Positions 1-11,288 of a stretch of 64,000 nt of DNA are shown here, in pieces. The position numbers and the translations under genes were made by a program. Source of the DNA: Listeria ivanovii subsp. ivanovii (GTDB taxonomy: Bacteria > Bacillota > Bacilli > Lactobacillales > Listeriaceae); NCBI RefSeq assembly GCF_900187025.1, contig NZ_LT906478.1:1472001-1536000 (forward strand), given 5' to 3'. A model generated the notes under the pieces. The model was not told the origin of the DNA. It did not search any database and was given only the letters and a program-made list of their open reading frames with translations. The first letter of the stretch is position 1; the number at the start of each line of letters is the position of its first letter.

Positions 1-428
1 GGGAAAGTCATGCTTGTTACTACTTTTTGAAGCTGTGGTAGCAAGGCTGTTGTTTTTTCACCAATTACTTCTTTTTTTATATAAATATATTCCACGCCTT
101 TAATTTCACGGAATGTTAAATCAGCTGGATCGATACTTTGACTTCTAGCAAAACCTAATGCAGCTTTTGACCAATTACCTTCTTCGTCCAAGGCGATTTT
201 CTTTGCTGGACCTTTTGCTTCTTCCACACGATTAGCTTGTTCTTCTGCCATATTCTCCACAAGAACAGTGAGGCGTCTTGGTGTCGAAAAAGTTTTAATC
301 TCGGAAAAAGTAATTTGATTTTCATGAAGCCAATCCGTCATTCTTTTTTTCAATTGTTCTACGGAGCTTGTCACATACTGCGCCGGCATTTCTTCTAAAC
401 CAATTTCTAATAAAAAATCTTTACTCAT
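1..428 (-). CDS. glyS: Glycyl-tRNA synthetase beta subunit, N-terminal part (cut by window edge)
   Basis: This is the first 142 codons of the beta subunit of the heterotetrameric bacterial GlyRS, which charges tRNA-Gly together with GlyQ. The visible protein begins [19 protein letters not shown], the typical N-terminal signature of the family, and carries [10 protein letters not shown] soon after. The ATG overlaps the end of glyQ by 8 bp, so the two subunits are translationally coupled. The family is usually close to 690 residues, so most of the gene lies left of the window. Expression should follow the glyQ T-box. Confidence 0.95.
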   Translation of the reverse strand, partial: MSKDFLLEIGLEEMPAQYVTSSVEQLKKRMTDWLHENQITFSEIKTFSTPRRLTVLVENMAEEQANRVEEAKGPAKKIALDEEGNWSKAALGFARSQSIDPADLTFREIKGVEYIYIKKEVIGEKTTALLPQLQKVVTSMTF

Positions 429-1311
429 GACGTTTTCCTCCCTCTTCTTTGACTAATGGGAAGCCAAGTTTTTCGCGTGATTCATAAAATGTTTTTGCGA
501 TACGTCTTGCTAAGTTTCTAATTCGGCCAATATATTGTGCCCGTTCTGTAACAGAAACAACACCGCGTGCGTCAAGCAAGTTAAATGTATGAGAACATTT
601 TAAAACGTAATCATAGGCTGGGAAAACAAGTCCTTCTTGCATTTGTCGAGCTGCTTCTCTTTCATACGTATCAAATAAGGTCAATAACATATCCGTGTTG
701 GATGTTTCAAAAGCATATTTAGAGTTCTCAAATTCTGCTTGGAAAAAGATATCTTGGTAACTAATGCCTTCTGTCCATTCTAAATCAAACACATTTTCTT
801 TATCTTGAATATAGCTGGCTAAACGTTCCACTCCGTAAGTGATTTCAGAGGTAACCGGGAAACATTCCAAGCCGCCTACTTGTTGGAAGTAAGTGAACTG
901 AGTTATTTCCATCCCATCCAACCAAACTTCCCATCCAAGTCCAGCACAACCAAGTGAAGGGTTTTCCCAGTTATCTTCTACGAAACGAATATCGTGTTCT
1001 AATGGGTTAATTCCAAGTTTTTCTAAAGAACCAAGGTAAAGTTCTTGAATATTATCAGGAGAAGGTTTCATCACCACTTGGAATTGATGGTGTTGGAATA
1101 AACGGTTTGGATTTTCACCATAACGACCATCTGCCGGACGACGAGAAGGCTCGACGTATCCTGCTTTCCATGGTTCTGGTCCAATGGCTTTTAAAAACGT
1201 ATAAGGGCTCATTGTTCCGGCACCTTTTTCCACATCATACGATTGCAACATAATACAACCTTGTTCAGACCAATAATCTTGCAGTGTTCTAATCATTGTT
1301 TGTAAATTCAT
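421..1311 (-). CDS. glyQ: Glycyl-tRNA synthetase alpha subunit
   Basis: This is the catalytic alpha subunit of the alpha2beta2 glycyl-tRNA synthetase (class II), 296 residues, the normal family length. Residues from [14 protein letters not shown] through [17 protein letters not shown] and [17 protein letters not shown] are highly characteristic of GlyQ. The frame can be read upstream to 1341, but a GGAGGTGG ribosome binding site sits 8 nt before the ATG at 1311, so I start there. It is the first gene of glyQ-glyS and lies directly behind a T-box leader. Confidence 0.97.
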   Translation of the reverse strand: MNLQTMIRTLQDYWSEQGCIMLQSYDVEKGAGTMSPYTFLKAIGPEPWKAGYVEPSRRPADGRYGENPNRLFQHHQFQVVMKPSPDNIQELYLGSLEKLGINPLEHDIRFVEDNWENPSLGCAGLGWEVWLDGMEITQFTYFQQVGGLECFPVTSEITYGVERLASYIQDKENVFDLEWTEGISYQDIFFQAEFENSKYAFETSNTDMLLTLFDTYEREAARQMQEGLVFPAYDYVLKCSHTFNLLDARGVVSVTERAQYIGRIRNLARRIAKTFYESREKLGFPLVKEEGGKRHE

Positions 1312-1344
1312 TTCTTCCACCTCCAAAGTTAATTCAGACAATAT

Positions 1345-1565
1345 AAAAACTCTCGTCTCTATATGCTGATTTAAAGCATATAGGGACGAGAGTTATCTCG
1401 CGGTTCCACCCTATTTGGAATTCAAACAATTCCCACCTTGATTTCGCTGTACTCCAGAACGCCTTCACAAAAAGATAACTACTCGGCTTACACCAAAACC
1501 CGAATTCGCTTAAAATAGAGCTTTTTGTTACTATTTTCCTTCAACGTACCTATTAGTTGATATAT
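1345..1565 (-). promoter_or_regulatory. T-box leader of glyQS
   Basis: This is a tRNA-sensing T-box riboswitch. The conserved antiterminator element AGGGTGGAACCGCG reads on the minus strand at 1399-1412. Next comes a long terminator stem at about 1345-1394 (arms around ACTCTCGTC and GACGAGAGT) with a T-run. Uncharged tRNA-Gly is expected to stabilise the antiterminator and allow glyQS transcription. The amino-acid assignment rests on the downstream gene; I did not resolve the specifier codon. Confidence 0.92.
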
Positions 1566-1568
1566 TAA

Positions 1569-1597
1569 AAGATACTGTATTTTGGTCAAAAAGTCAA
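1569..1597 (-). promoter_or_regulatory. Putative SigA promoter of the glyQS T-box operon
   Basis: On the minus strand TTGACT (1592-1597) and TATCTT (1569-1574) are separated by 17 nt. The -35 element overlaps the recO stop codon, so glyQS has its own promoter immediately after recO. Confidence 0.6.
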
Positions 1598-2361
1598 TCA
1601 TCACTTTCTTTTTTTAACATGTTTTCCCATTTATCCATATCACGTAAAAATTTACGGCTTTTTAGATATAGGCCAGAATACTCATCGTAATACGTATCGA
1701 TCGCTTTTTGTAACCATTCTTTTGTTTTTGGTTTTACATCGATGTTGCCTAATCTATCTAATTGGAAGATGAAAAATAATCGAAGTAATTTCACGACATT
1801 TTCTGGTAAGTGCATGCGGTAGCGGTCTTTGTCATAACAACGATGACAGATAATCCCATTACTCCCTGTAGAAAAGTCAAAATGACCAGTCGTTTCTCCA
1901 CAAATAGCACATTTATCCATCGTTGGGTAAAGTCCTAGTACTGGTAACATTTTCATTTCAAAAATTTGTGTCAAGATTTGGGGATCATACCCTTCATCAA
2001 TATTCCGCAAAATTTGAAAAGTTAACTCATATAAATACGGATTGGGTTGTCGTTCTTCAGTAGCTTTATCAAGTAATTCGCATACATAGGTTGCATATGC
2101 CGTCATAAAAATATCTTGTTGTATAGAAGAGAAATTTTCAATAACCTCTCCTTGTTGCAGTGTTCCTAGTCCGTTCCCACCAAAAAAAGTAAAGTAACCA
2201 CTTGTAAATAATTGGGTTACTGCTGCTAGTCTGCTTTTCGTTTTTTTCGCACCGCGAGCCACCACACCAATTTTTCCGAATTCACGCGTATACATACGAA
2301 CAATTTTATCTGATTCTCGGTAACTAGTTTGGCGTATCACGATTCCCTCGCATTTTTCCAT
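1594..2361 (-). CDS. recO: DNA repair protein RecO
   Basis: RecO acts in RecFOR gap repair, loading RecA onto SSB-coated single-stranded DNA. The product has 255 residues with an N-terminal OB-fold (MEKCEGIVIRQTSYRESDKIV) and a C-terminal zinc motif with Cys151, Cys154, Cys172 and Cys175 (CAIC and CHRC). The frame extends upstream, but GGGAGG is placed 8 nt before the ATG at 2361. In many Bacilli recO follows era; here it lies beyond a plus-strand gene, so it is separated from the era operon. A TATAAT stands at about 2392-2397 upstream with a poor -35. Confidence 0.95.
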   Translation of the reverse strand: MEKCEGIVIRQTSYRESDKIVRMYTREFGKIGVVARGAKKTKSRLAAVTQLFTSGYFTFFGGNGLGTLQQGEVIENFSSIQQDIFMTAYATYVCELLDKATEERQPNPYLYELTFQILRNIDEGYDPQILTQIFEMKMLPVLGLYPTMDKCAICGETTGHFDFSTGSNGIICHRCYDKDRYRMHLPENVVKLLRLFFIFQLDRLGNIDVKPKTKEWLQKAIDTYYDEYSGLYLKSRKFLRDMDKWENMLKKESDD

Positions 2362-2497
2362 GTGGCGATCCTCCCTTTGCATTCATTTTATTATAGCATT
2401 TTCTAAAGGATTGTGTCTTTTAATTTATTGCTATCTTTCCGCCGTCTGCTATTGTAAAATAAAGATAAAAGGCTAGTTAGAAAGGAATTTGTTAGCT

Positions 2498-3103
2498 ATG
2501 AATCTTTTACTTATACTTGTTGGATTCTTTTTACTTACATTCATAGGTCTCATTGTAGGAATTGTGCTACTTATTGTAAGGAAAGAAAAATGGGCCGGAA
2601 TTATTGTTGCCGGATTATCACTTGGAATTGGCTTTTATATTATACTAGGCGGTTTGAACTTAGTTACCACTAGCCTTCTACAAAGCTTTAGCAATCCATT
2701 TGCGTTTACTTCTGACTTTGGTAATTCTGATAGCTATTCCGATGATTACACGGATGACTTTGATGATGACTACATCGATGTGAAATACGGCCAGACAGTG
2801 ACGATGGATGATGAAAGTACTGTGATAATCAACAAACCAGTAATGTACCGCGAAAAAGCAGATTATGATATTTATTCTGTTAATGTGAAAGTGAAAAATT
2901 CGGGAGCAGAAGAAATTATTTTCTCTTCAGAAGATGTGCTACTTTATGATCATGCAGATGATGATTATGGAGAAGAAATTACAGAAAAAGCGTTTTCAGG
3001 AATTATTAAACCTGGCGAAACGAAAGAATTAACGCTTTTCTATAAAGTCTATAATTTTGGACCATATGATGTGGAATATGATAACTATAACTGGACAGAG
3101 TAA
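2498..3103 (+). CDS. Membrane-anchored protein with DUF4352-like C-terminal domain
   Basis: Function unknown. Residues 1-25 and about 32-58 form two hydrophobic segments. They are followed by a very acidic linker around residues 75-95 (repeats of DDY, DDF and DDD) and then a beta-rich domain (YDIYSVNVKVKNSG near the middle, IIKPGETKELTLFY near the end). That domain resembles the extracytoplasmic immunoglobulin-like fold of DUF4352 lipoproteins. The frame opens with a TTG at 2489, but the AAAGGA ribosome binding site at 2481-2486 fits the ATG at 2498. It is a single-gene unit on the plus strand between recO and era, closed by a bidirectional terminator. The family call is by resemblance only. 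Confidence 0.75.
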   Translation: MNLLLILVGFFLLTFIGLIVGIVLLIVRKEKWAGIIVAGLSLGIGFYIILGGLNLVTTSLLQSFSNPFAFTSDFGNSDSYSDDYTDDFDDDYIDVKYGQTVTMDDESTVIINKPVMYREKADYDIYSVNVKVKNSGAEEIIFSSEDVLLYDHADDDYGEEITEKAFSGIIKPGETKELTLFYKVYNFGPYDVEYDNYNWTE

Positions 3104-3104
3104 C

Positions 3105-3149
3105 TAAAAACATCCCGTACACAAAGTGATTTGTATATGGGATGTTTTT

Positions 3150-3155
<6 letters not shown>
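3105..3155. terminator. Bidirectional terminator between the DUF4352-like gene and era
   Basis: The hairpin arms AAACATCCCGTACACAA and TTGTATATGGGATGTTT are followed by a T-run on the plus strand and an equivalent A-run on the other side. It serves both converging units. Confidence 0.85.
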
Positions 3156-4471
<1,316 letters not shown>

Positions 4472-4861
4472 TTATAAAAACATCTGACAAAAATATGGTA
4501 TGAATATAATTAAACCAATAATGCTTGCTACAAAGGCTGCAAGTAAGACTGCGCCAGCCGCTACATCCTTGGCTTTTTTCGCTTCATCAATGTATTGCTC
4601 TGTAGCGACATCTACTGCTCTTTCTATCGCTGTATTGACCATCTCAAGTGTTAATACACCAAATATGGAAAGAATTAACAAGATCCACTCTGATTTAGTA
4701 ACATGAAAAAAGAAGCCACAAATGACAACAGCAAGTGCTGCAAATGTATGAAAACGCATATTCCGTTCTTCTAAAAAAGCCGTTTTTAAACCTGTGAATG
4801 CATGCTGAAATGATTCTGTATAGTTTTTACTACGTTTATACTTTCTATCTTTCAAGTCCAT
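4472..4861 (-). CDS. dgkA: Diacylglycerol/undecaprenol kinase family membrane protein
   Basis: This is a small integral membrane kinase of the DgkA family. In Gram-positive bacteria these phosphorylate undecaprenol to recycle the cell-wall lipid carrier, which is the likely role here. The product of about 129 residues has three hydrophobic helices and the active-site motif [12 protein letters not shown], followed by [11 protein letters not shown]. The start is placed at the ATG of [14 protein letters not shown]. That start lies inside the ybeY 3' end, a 17-bp overlap, which is unusually long for this operon; the ATG two codons upstream is also possible. Confidence 0.93.
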   Translation of the reverse strand: MDLKDRKYKRSKNYTESFQHAFTGLKTAFLEERNMRFHTFAALAVVICGFFFHVTKSEWILLILSIFGVLTLEMVNTAIERAVDVATEQYIDEAKKAKDVAAGAVLLAAFVASIIGLIIFIPYFCQMFL

Positions 4862-5330
4862 AAGCATCCAACACTTCTTTTTGTAAGCCAAACATAATCT
4901 TTTCTTCGTCTGGATCCATGTGATCATATCCAAGCAAGTGTAGTAAACCATGAACTGCTAGAAACCCCAGCTCTCTTGCTTTTGTATGCCCATAATCTTT
5001 TGCTTGTTCTTCTGCTTTTTCAGTGGAAATAATAATATCTCCAAGCATTTTAGGTGTTTCTAAATCAAAATCGGCCCAGTCTATTTCCGTTTCCCCTTCG
5101 CCAAGTTCTTCTAGCGCAAAAGAAATAACATCCGTTGCTTGATCTTTATTTCGATAGTCGCGATTGATTTCTCGAATACCTTCGTTGGTCGTAAAAGTTA
5201 AGGAAAGTTCTGTTCCTTTATCCATTTTTAAATAATCTGCCGCAAATTGCAAAATATTTTCTACTAGTTTTTTGTCTTCTGTTGGGAGTTCTTTTGTTTC
5301 ATCTATTAAATCGATTTCTAAGACTGTCAT
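4845..5330 (-). CDS. ybeY: Endoribonuclease YbeY, 16S rRNA maturation
   Basis: YbeY is a single-strand-specific metallo-endoribonuclease for 16S rRNA 3' maturation and ribosome quality control. The 161-residue protein contains the zinc motif [11 protein letters not shown] (HxxxHxxxxxH) near residue 125. An AGGAGGG ribosome binding site precedes the ATG at 5330; the in-frame extension to 5360 overlaps the pgpH stop and lacks its own site. It sits between pgpH and dgkA and its 3' end overlaps dgkA. Confidence 0.95.
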   Translation of the reverse strand: MTVLEIDLIDETKELPTEDKKLVENILQFAADYLKMDKGTELSLTFTTNEGIREINRDYRNKDQATDVISFALEELGEGETEIDWADFDLETPKMLGDIIISTEKAEEQAKDYGHTKARELGFLAVHGLLHLLGYDHMDPDEEKIMFGLQKEVLDAYGLER

Positions 5331-5346
5331 TTTTTGCCCTCCTCTT

Positions 5347-7503
5347 TCAATCTTTATCATCTGGATATTGAATTCGTTGATGATATATCCCGTTCAATGT
5401 GGTAATTAATGTATCACGAATGGTTTTAATTTCTTTTATAGTAATGTCACATTCTGTAAATTGCCCATCAAGAAAACGGTCTTTAATAATGCCATCAATA
5501 ATTTCTGTTATTTTGGCCATAGTTGGCTCTGCGGCAGATCGCACTGCTGCTTCAACGCTGTCAGATATATTGATTATCGCGATTTCTTTTGTTTGTGGTT
5601 TTGGACCGCTATAACGATAATCACTTTCTTTTATGTCTGGATTCGTTTCTTTCGATTTATAGTAAAAATATTTGAGCAATGTCGTACCATGGTGCTGCAA
5701 GGCGATATCGATAATTGGTTGCGGCATGTGATTTTCTTTTAGAATCTCTGCCCCGTCTTTTGTATGCGAAAGAATTATATCACGACTTTGCTCTGGTGTC
5801 AGCCTATCGTGCGGATTAATTCCTTGTAATTGATTCTCTACAAAGTATGGCGGCCGTAATGTTTTACCAATGTCATGATAAAAGCAACCAACACGTACGA
5901 GCAAACTGTTTGCACCGATTTTATCTGCACACGCTTCCGCTAAATTAGCTACCATCATACTGTGGTGATAAGTTCCTGGAGCTTTCATTAAGATTTTTTT
6001 TAGTAATGGATGATTTGGATTAGCAAGTTCAACCAAACGACTTGTAGTTAATAGTCCAAAGATTGTTTCAAATAAAGGAATAAGCCCGATACCTAAAATA
6101 AATGCGCCAAATCCTCCAACAAAGGCATAACCGAGAGACATCACGGTTGAAAATTGGAAGATAGTGTTGTTGTTAATGAGTAAAAGCATAAACACATAAC
6201 CCATATTAATTAAACCAACCATAAATCCAGAAAATACGATAGCAGAACGTCTACTGTAGTCACGCAATGCTACCACACTTGTTATCCCACTTAATAAAAT
6301 AAAAATAGTTATTCCGCTAGTGGAATCGCTTTGGAAAACAAAAAGGCTTGTTGCTGCCATATAGACAACACTTAAAAAGGCATATTTTTCGTTCAGCAAA
6401 ATTTTCAGAATCATTGGAGCAAAAGCCGCGGGGAAGAGATAAGAAATATTAGATATTCCCTGCGTTTCTAAGAATAATATAATCATTAACATGACAAGTG
6501 ATGTCAAATAAACCGAGGAAAAAATAAGCATTGTCTGCATTTTCTTTTCTTTTGGTTGTGTTTGTTTTTTGGTGTAGAGAAATAGGATTGCGGCGAGTGC
6601 AATAATAAACACTGCAAAACCAGCATATTGTTTTACAGGCATTTTTTGATCCAACAAGTGCAGCATGTTTAATTGGCGATAAGTTTCTCTATCGACAATT
6701 TGCCCCTCTTGCACAATCACTTGGCCTTGCAAAATTTTCACTGGTACAACAGCTTGTGCTGCTTCTTTACGTCTGTCTTCTGTCTGTTCTTCACTATAAG
6801 TTTCATTTGGCACAATAGCATAAGAAACTAATGCCTTGGATACATTTTTGTAGTAAGAAGGAATCGCAGAAAGTTCAATATCATCACGTGCTCTAATTTT
6901 AGCAGCATTTAGATTTTCCTCACGAATGTTGTCTTCCATTGTTTTGGCTACTTCTGTCGTAATAACTTCTTCCATGGTATTAAAGTCTTTACTGTCCGCT
7001 TCAAGCAATGTTGTAAATATCTCATCTGAAATATTTGACGTAATTTTTTCAGAAACGTTGCTAGACAGCTTTGTTTTCAAGCTTTTTAGTTTGGCTTCTG
7101 TAGTAGTTGGGGCTGGGACAGGTTTGTTTTCTTTTTCTGCCTTTGCTTTATTTTTCGCGTCCGTTTCTTTAGCTTCCGTATTTACTTCATTGACATAAGC
7201 AAATAAACTTTTGACGAGAGCTACTCGATTTTGTCCTGTTTCACGATTATATACATAAACATCTTCCACATCAGCACTAGCTTTAGCGCGTTCTTCTTTT
7301 GTTTTTTCTGTATCTTCTACGGTTTGCGGAGAACGAATTGTTTTCTCAGCAACTTGGAATAACTTCACGTTATAAGATTCTGGTTTGGTCATTTGGCAGA
7401 CAAGAAAGTACGCTATGACAGCAAAACAAATCAGGAGTACTGGGAAAAGGTATTTTTTCCCACTTTCGATGTACCAATTTCTCCATTTCTTGGTTAGCTT
7501 CAC
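5347..7503 (-). CDS. pgpH: c-di-AMP phosphodiesterase, 7TMR-HD family (PgpH)
   Basis: It hydrolyses cyclic di-AMP at the membrane; in Listeria PgpH is one of the two main phosphodiesterases, alongside GdpP. The protein has 718 residues: an N-terminal TM segment (about 20-40), a large extracytoplasmic 7TMR-HDED domain (about 40-285), a block of seven TM helices (about 290-475) and a cytoplasmic HD domain. The HD domain carries [14 protein letters not shown] and CFYHDIGK. The start is a GTG with AGGAG 8 nt upstream. It follows phoH after 15 bp. Confidence 0.95.
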   Translation of the reverse strand: MKLTKKWRNWYIESGKKYLFPVLLICFAVIAYFLVCQMTKPESYNVKLFQVAEKTIRSPQTVEDTEKTKEERAKASADVEDVYVYNRETGQNRVALVKSLFAYVNEVNTEAKETDAKNKAKAEKENKPVPAPTTTEAKLKSLKTKLSSNVSEKITSNISDEIFTTLLEADSKDFNTMEEVITTEVAKTMEDNIREENLNAAKIRARDDIELSAIPSYYKNVSKALVSYAIVPNETYSEEQTEDRRKEAAQAVVPVKILQGQVIVQEGQIVDRETYRQLNMLHLLDQKMPVKQYAGFAVFIIALAAILFLYTKKQTQPKEKKMQTMLIFSSVYLTSLVMLMIILFLETQGISNISYLFPAAFAPMILKILLNEKYAFLSVVYMAATSLFVFQSDSTSGITIFILLSGITSVVALRDYSRRSAIVFSGFMVGLINMGYVFMLLLINNNTIFQFSTVMSLGYAFVGGFGAFILGIGLIPLFETIFGLLTTSRLVELANPNHPLLKKILMKAPGTYHHSMMVANLAEACADKIGANSLLVRVGCFYHDIGKTLRPPYFVENQLQGINPHDRLTPEQSRDIILSHTKDGAEILKENHMPQPIIDIALQHHGTTLLKYFYYKSKETNPDIKESDYRYSGPKPQTKEIAIINISDSVEAAVRSAAEPTMAKITEIIDGIIKDRFLDGQFTECDITIKEIKTIRDTLITTLNGIYHQRIQYPDDKD

Positions 7504-7518
7504 ACCTTAGTCTCCTCT

Positions 7519-8478
7519 CTAATTTTGTTTCCCTTCATAAGCTTTAATAATTTCAGCAACAAGAGGGTGTCTGACTACATCGTGGTGTTCAAAATAAACA
7601 AAACCGATATCTTTTACATCTTTTAAAACTTGTTCTGCATTAACCAGACCACTCGTTGCACCTTTTGGCAAATCAATTTGTGTCATGTCTCCGTTGACAA
7701 TCATTTTGGAATCATAGCCAAGGCGTGTTAAAAACATTTTCATTTGAGCGATAGTCGTATTTTGTGCTTCATCAAGAATAACAAATGCATGATCCAGCGT
7801 ACGACCTCTCATATAAGCTAGAGGAGCTATCTCAATCACGCCTCTATCCATTAACCTTGTTGTATGCTCCGTACCAAAAATATCGTATAGCGCGTCGTAT
7901 ACAGGGCGTAAATAAGGATCTACTTTTTCTTTTAAGTCACCAGGTAAAAATCCTAAGCTTTCACCGGCTTCAACGGCAGGTCTAGTTAAAATAATCTTAC
8001 TGACATTTCCTTTTTTCCAAGCATCCACTGCCATAACAACAGCTAAATACGTTTTCCCAGTTCCAGCTGGTCCAACGCCAAAAACAATATCGTGTTTTTT
8101 TATCATTTGGATATAAGTTCTTTGCCCGAAAGTTTTTGGTCTAATGGGTGTTCCTTTAGCATTCTTGGTGATTTCTTCTTCAAATAGTGTATGGAAGTAA
8201 ATCAGCGTCCCATTTTTTTGCATTTTTACGGCTTGAGCGATATCGCGCCCATCGATATGAATGCCTCTTTTTACAGTCAAGATAAGTTCTGCTAAAACTG
8301 CAGTAGTATGCTGAACAGCTTCTTCATCGCCGGTAACAGACAATACTTCTCCCCGTGTAATAATTTTCACTTGAAGCAATTCTTCTAAAAGTTCAATATT
8401 CTTATTGTTATTGCCGAATAAATCTTGGATATTTGTATCATCCGTTAATTCGACTATTTCATTAAATTCATTTAGCAT
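7519..8478 (-). CDS. phoH: PhoH-like ATPase
   Basis: This is a PhoH/YlaK-type P-loop ATPase related to the helicase-like domain of RNA-processing proteins; its exact substrate is not settled. The protein has 319 residues with Walker A GPAGTGKT near 140, Walker B FVILDEAQNTT near 235 and the RxxR-type motif RTLDHA before it. Its conserved neighbours are pgpH and ybeY, and YbeY-PhoH linkage suggests a joint RNA role. A ribosome binding site GAAGGGG precedes the ATG. It is the first gene of the unit, with a promoter at 8521-8549. Confidence 0.93.
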   Translation of the reverse strand: MLNEFNEIVELTDDTNIQDLFGNNNKNIELLEELLQVKIITRGEVLSVTGDEEAVQHTTAVLAELILTVKRGIHIDGRDIAQAVKMQKNGTLIYFHTLFEEEITKNAKGTPIRPKTFGQRTYIQMIKKHDIVFGVGPAGTGKTYLAVVMAVDAWKKGNVSKIILTRPAVEAGESLGFLPGDLKEKVDPYLRPVYDALYDIFGTEHTTRLMDRGVIEIAPLAYMRGRTLDHAFVILDEAQNTTIAQMKMFLTRLGYDSKMIVNGDMTQIDLPKGATSGLVNAEQVLKDVKDIGFVYFEHHDVVRHPLVAEIIKAYEGKQN

Positions 8479-8520
8479 TGGCTAACCCCTTCACCTGTTA
8501 TAAGTGCCTTGATTAGTTAT

Positions 8521-8549
8521 ATTATACACGAAACTAGCGTAGTTGAAAA
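8521..8549 (-). promoter_or_regulatory. Putative promoter of the phoH-era operon
   Basis: A consensus TATAAT reads on the minus strand at 8521-8526, with a weak TTTTCA -35 at 8544-8549 (17-nt spacer). It lies just downstream of the yqeY terminator. Confidence 0.55.
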
Positions 8550-8588
8550 ACGAAGCGGTAGTAATAGGTCAATTCTTCCTGAAATAAG

Positions 8589-8637
8589 CATAAAAAAACA
8601 GGATTTCTTCATAAAAATACGAAGGAACCCTGTTTCT
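8589..8637 (-). terminator. Terminator of rpsU-yqeY
   Basis: On the minus strand the arms AAACAGGGTTCCTTC and GAAGAAATCCTGTTT form a hairpin that continues into a T-run. Confidence 0.85.
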
Positions 8638-8665
8638 TTACGTTTCAAAACTAGATTGAATTAGT

Positions 8666-9121
8666 TTATGAAAGATATTTTTTTACGAATTGGTTAACTG
8701 CACCGCCGTCAGCTTTGCCTTTTACTTTAGGCATGATAGCGGACATTACTTTGCCGAAATCAGCTTTACTAGATGCGCCAACTTCTTCGATAGTTGCTTT
8801 CACAATATTCTCAAGCTCTTCAGGAGTCAATTGTTTTGGCGCATAGTCCTCAACAATGACAATCTCGGAACGGACTTTATCAGAAAGGTCGTTACGTCCA
8901 GCTTTTTCAAATTCAGACAGAGAATCTCTGCGCTGTTTGAGTTCGCGGGAAATCACGGTTACTTCATCATCCGGAGTAAGATCTTTCACACCTTGGTGAA
9001 TTGCTTCGTTTTGTAAAGCTGCTTTTAACATGCGAATAACGGAAAGTTTTTCTTTCTCTTTATCGCGCATCGCTTGCTTCATATCTTCATTTAACTTGTC
9101 AAGCAGTGTCAACGAAATCAT
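8666..9121 (-). CDS. yqeY: GatB/YqeY domain protein
   Basis: This 151-residue protein belongs to the YqeY family, which shares the C-terminal tRNA-binding fold of GatB and Asp/Glu-tRNA amidotransferase subunits; its cellular role is not defined. The typical motifs [20 protein letters not shown]-like [14 protein letters not shown] and [17 protein letters not shown] are present. It follows rpsU after only 10 bp, the arrangement common in Bacilli. The ATG at 9121 is only 2 nt after AAAAGG, so the start could be the nearby TTG a few codons in. Confidence 0.9.
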   Translation of the reverse strand: MISLTLLDKLNEDMKQAMRDKEKEKLSVIRMLKAALQNEAIHQGVKDLTPDDEVTVISRELKQRRDSLSEFEKAGRNDLSDKVRSEIVIVEDYAPKQLTPEELENIVKATIEEVGASSKADFGKVMSAIMPKVKGKADGGAVNQFVKKYLS

Positions 9122-9131
9122 CGCCTTTTAA

Positions 9132-9305
9132 TTAGAATTTGCGTTTTCTTGCTGCTTCGGATTTTTTCTTACGTTTTACGCTTGGTTTTTCATAAAATTC
9201 GCGCTTTCTGGATTCTTGCAAAGTTCCACTTTTGGAAACAGTACGTTTAAAGCGACGAAGAGCATCTTCAAGCGATTCGTTTTTACGAACTACTGTTTTT
9301 GACAT
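9132..9305 (-). CDS. rpsU: 30S ribosomal protein S21
   Basis: The 57-residue S21 starts [20 protein letters not shown] and ends in a lysine/arginine-rich tail. The frame extends 11 codons further, but the GGGAGGG site 8-10 nt before the ATG at 9305 sets the start. It is the first gene of rpsU-yqeY, driven by a near-consensus promoter at 9437-9465. Confidence 0.97.
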
Positions 9306-9436
9306 CTCTCTTTCCCTCCCTCCGGCACTTACATGCACTCACTTAAATCCTTCATTTAAGTTCCAGAATAGGACATAACGGAAAATAAATTATGAATTAT
9401 TCTGAAGTAATGCAGATAAGCATTCACTCATTAAAA

Positions 9437-9465
9437 ATTATATACGAAACATCGGGCATCGTCAA
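9437..9465 (-). promoter_or_regulatory. SigA-type promoter of rpsU-yqeY
   Basis: On the minus strand TTGACG (9460-9465) and TATAAT (9437-9442) are separated by exactly 17 nt. The leader to the rpsU start is about 125 nt. Confidence 0.85.
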
Positions 9466-9502
9466 CATGAAATCGTTAACTTTCGCATAAAACTTTTAAA
9501 TG

Positions 9503-10270
9503 TTAACTGTTTTTATTTTTATAGAGATCAAAAAAGAATGATGCGGCAGATAAAACGTAAAGTGGAGCTGTTTCTGTTCTTAAAATTCTTGGTCCAAGTC
9601 CAGCAAGTTTTACCCTTTTTTCTTGCATGAAAAGTAGCTCTTTTTCACTAATGCCGCCTTCTGGGCCAAAAATGAATAGGACTGACTGATTAGGTGTAAC
9701 TTCATTAAATAAAGTGGAGAGCGTACTGTCTTCCCCTTCTCTAGCACTTTCTTCGTAAGCGACAACAATATAATCAAAAGGGTCACTATTTAATAGTAGT
9801 TCTTTCAAACTGTTAGCAAAACGGACTTCAGGAATGACTGTTCGATGCGATTGTTCTGCAGCTTCTTGTGCAATTTTTTGAAGTCGCTCGATTTTTTTAG
9901 CTACTTTTTTTTCGTCCCATTTTACTACAGATCGCTCTGCTTTAAAAGGAACAAATGCATAAGCGCCAAGTTCCGTGCTTTTTTGAACGATGAATTCAAG
10001 CTTATCACCTTTTGGTAAACCACTTGCGATAGTCATTTGAATTGGTAACTCTGTCGTTTCATCAAGCCACTCGACAAGGCTTAATTGTACTTCTTTTTCG
10101 CTAGTACTTGTTATTTCAGCTATGGCTGTTTGCTTGTTCGAAAAAACAAGATAAACTTGGTCGTTAGGTTTCATGCGCATCACACGAGTTATGTGGTGAA
10201 AGTTTTCTCCAGTGATTTGAATTTGTTCTGAATCATTTTCTAACACTTGATTAATAAAATAACGCTGCAT
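9503..10270 (-). CDS. rsmE: 16S rRNA (uracil-1498-N3)-methyltransferase
   Basis: RsmE is a SPOUT-class enzyme that methylates U1498 of 16S rRNA in assembled 30S subunits. The protein has 255 residues with an N-terminal PUA-like domain (MQRYFINQVL, HHITRVMRM) and a C-terminal knotted SAM site (VLFIFGPEGGISEKE, ending LRTETAPL). Its ATG abuts the prmA stop codon directly, so the pair is translationally coupled. Confidence 0.95.
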   Translation of the reverse strand: MQRYFINQVLENDSEQIQITGENFHHITRVMRMKPNDQVYLVFSNKQTAIAEITSTSEKEVQLSLVEWLDETTELPIQMTIASGLPKGDKLEFIVQKSTELGAYAFVPFKAERSVVKWDEKKVAKKIERLQKIAQEAAEQSHRTVIPEVRFANSLKELLLNSDPFDYIVVAYEESAREGEDSTLSTLFNEVTPNQSVLFIFGPEGGISEKELLFMQEKRVKLAGLGPRILRTETAPLYVLSAASFFFDLYKNKNS

Positions 10271-11215
10271 TTATTCCACTCCTCGTTTGGAAATAATCGC
10301 AACCCAATCCCCTTGTTGCTCGATTTTTTCAATAATGAGTCCAGCGTTTTTTAGCGCTTCTTCAACTATCTTCGCTTTCTCTTGGATAATTCCGGATGCA
10401 ATAAATATACCATCTGGTTTAAGTGCCGCATAGACATCTTCTGGGAAAAGTAAAATAACTTCCGCTAAAATATTCGCGACAATGATATCGATGTTTGTTT
10501 GATTGATATCTTGAAGCAAGTTATTTTGTTTTACCGTGACAATAGTATCTGTTTTATTTAAACGAATATTTTCTTCTGCGGCGCGAATAGCTACTTCATC
10601 CCAATCCGTTGCTAGAATGGATTTAGCCCCCAGTTTAGCACTTGCAATGCTCAAGACTCCAGAACCAGTCCCAACATCAATTAATCGGTCTCCCGGTTGC
10701 AGATAGTCGCTTAGTGCCCGGATGCATAATTGTGTTGTCGGATGGGTGCCGGTTCCAAAAGCCATTCCTGGGTCTAGTTCGATAATGATTTCATTTGCTG
10801 ATGGTGTATAGGATTCCCAACTAGGAACAATCGTAATTCTGTCAGTAATTTGGACTGGATGATAATATTTTTTCCAAGCTGTAGCCCACTCTTCGTCATC
10901 TACATCATTGACAACAAATTGGAATTTACCAAGTGGAATATCGAATGTAGTAAGATTCTTTATTGTTTTTTCGATTTCTGGGATTTGCTTGATAAATTCG
11001 GTTGTTTTCAAGAAGTAGGCTTTAATAATCACACCATCTTCTGGATAGTCTTCTCGTTTTAATGCATAGATTTCACCAAACTTATCTTCTCGTTCACGTA
11101 AAAAATCGGCTACATCTTCAATGGATACGCCTGCTGCACCGAATTCCGTAAGTACATTTGCGACAGGTTCCACTGCTTCATTGGTTGTATGGACTTCCAC
11201 TTCTGACCATTCCAT
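10271..11215 (-). CDS. prmA: Ribosomal protein L11 methyltransferase
   Basis: PrmA trimethylates ribosomal protein L11. The 314-residue protein has an N-terminal substrate-recognition domain ([20 protein letters not shown]) and a C-terminal class I SAM domain with [14 protein letters not shown] and [13 protein letters not shown]. The AAAGGAG ribosome binding site fits the ATG at 11215; the GTG three codons upstream would lie on top of it. It follows the dnaJ terminator, so prmA-rsmE depend on read-through or on a weak local promoter. Confidence 0.95.
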   Translation of the reverse strand: MEWSEVEVHTTNEAVEPVANVLTEFGAAGVSIEDVADFLREREDKFGEIYALKREDYPEDGVIIKAYFLKTTEFIKQIPEIEKTIKNLTTFDIPLGKFQFVVNDVDDEEWATAWKKYYHPVQITDRITIVPSWESYTPSANEIIIELDPGMAFGTGTHPTTQLCIRALSDYLQPGDRLIDVGTGSGVLSIASAKLGAKSILATDWDEVAIRAAEENIRLNKTDTIVTVKQNNLLQDINQTNIDIIVANILAEVILLFPEDVYAALKPDGIFIASGIIQEKAKIVEEALKNAGLIIEKIEQQGDWVAIISKRGVE

Positions 11216-11236
11216 TTTTAACACTCCTTTAGTATG

Positions 11237-11282
11237 TAGAAAAGGTCGATGGTTGCTTTTCGCACAACTATCGACCTCTCCT
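11237..11282 (-). terminator. Terminator after dnaJ
   Basis: On the minus strand AGGTCGATAGTTG pairs with CAACCATCGACCT and is followed by TTTTC. It separates dnaJ from prmA. Confidence 0.8.
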
Positions 11283-11288
11283 CACTCA

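Noticed and set aside
9475-9507. Two GTTAAC palindromes between rsmE and rpsU as a terminator
   Set aside because: Six-base arms with a 21-nt loop, no T-run, and the sequence is self-palindromic and AT-rich; chance is enough.
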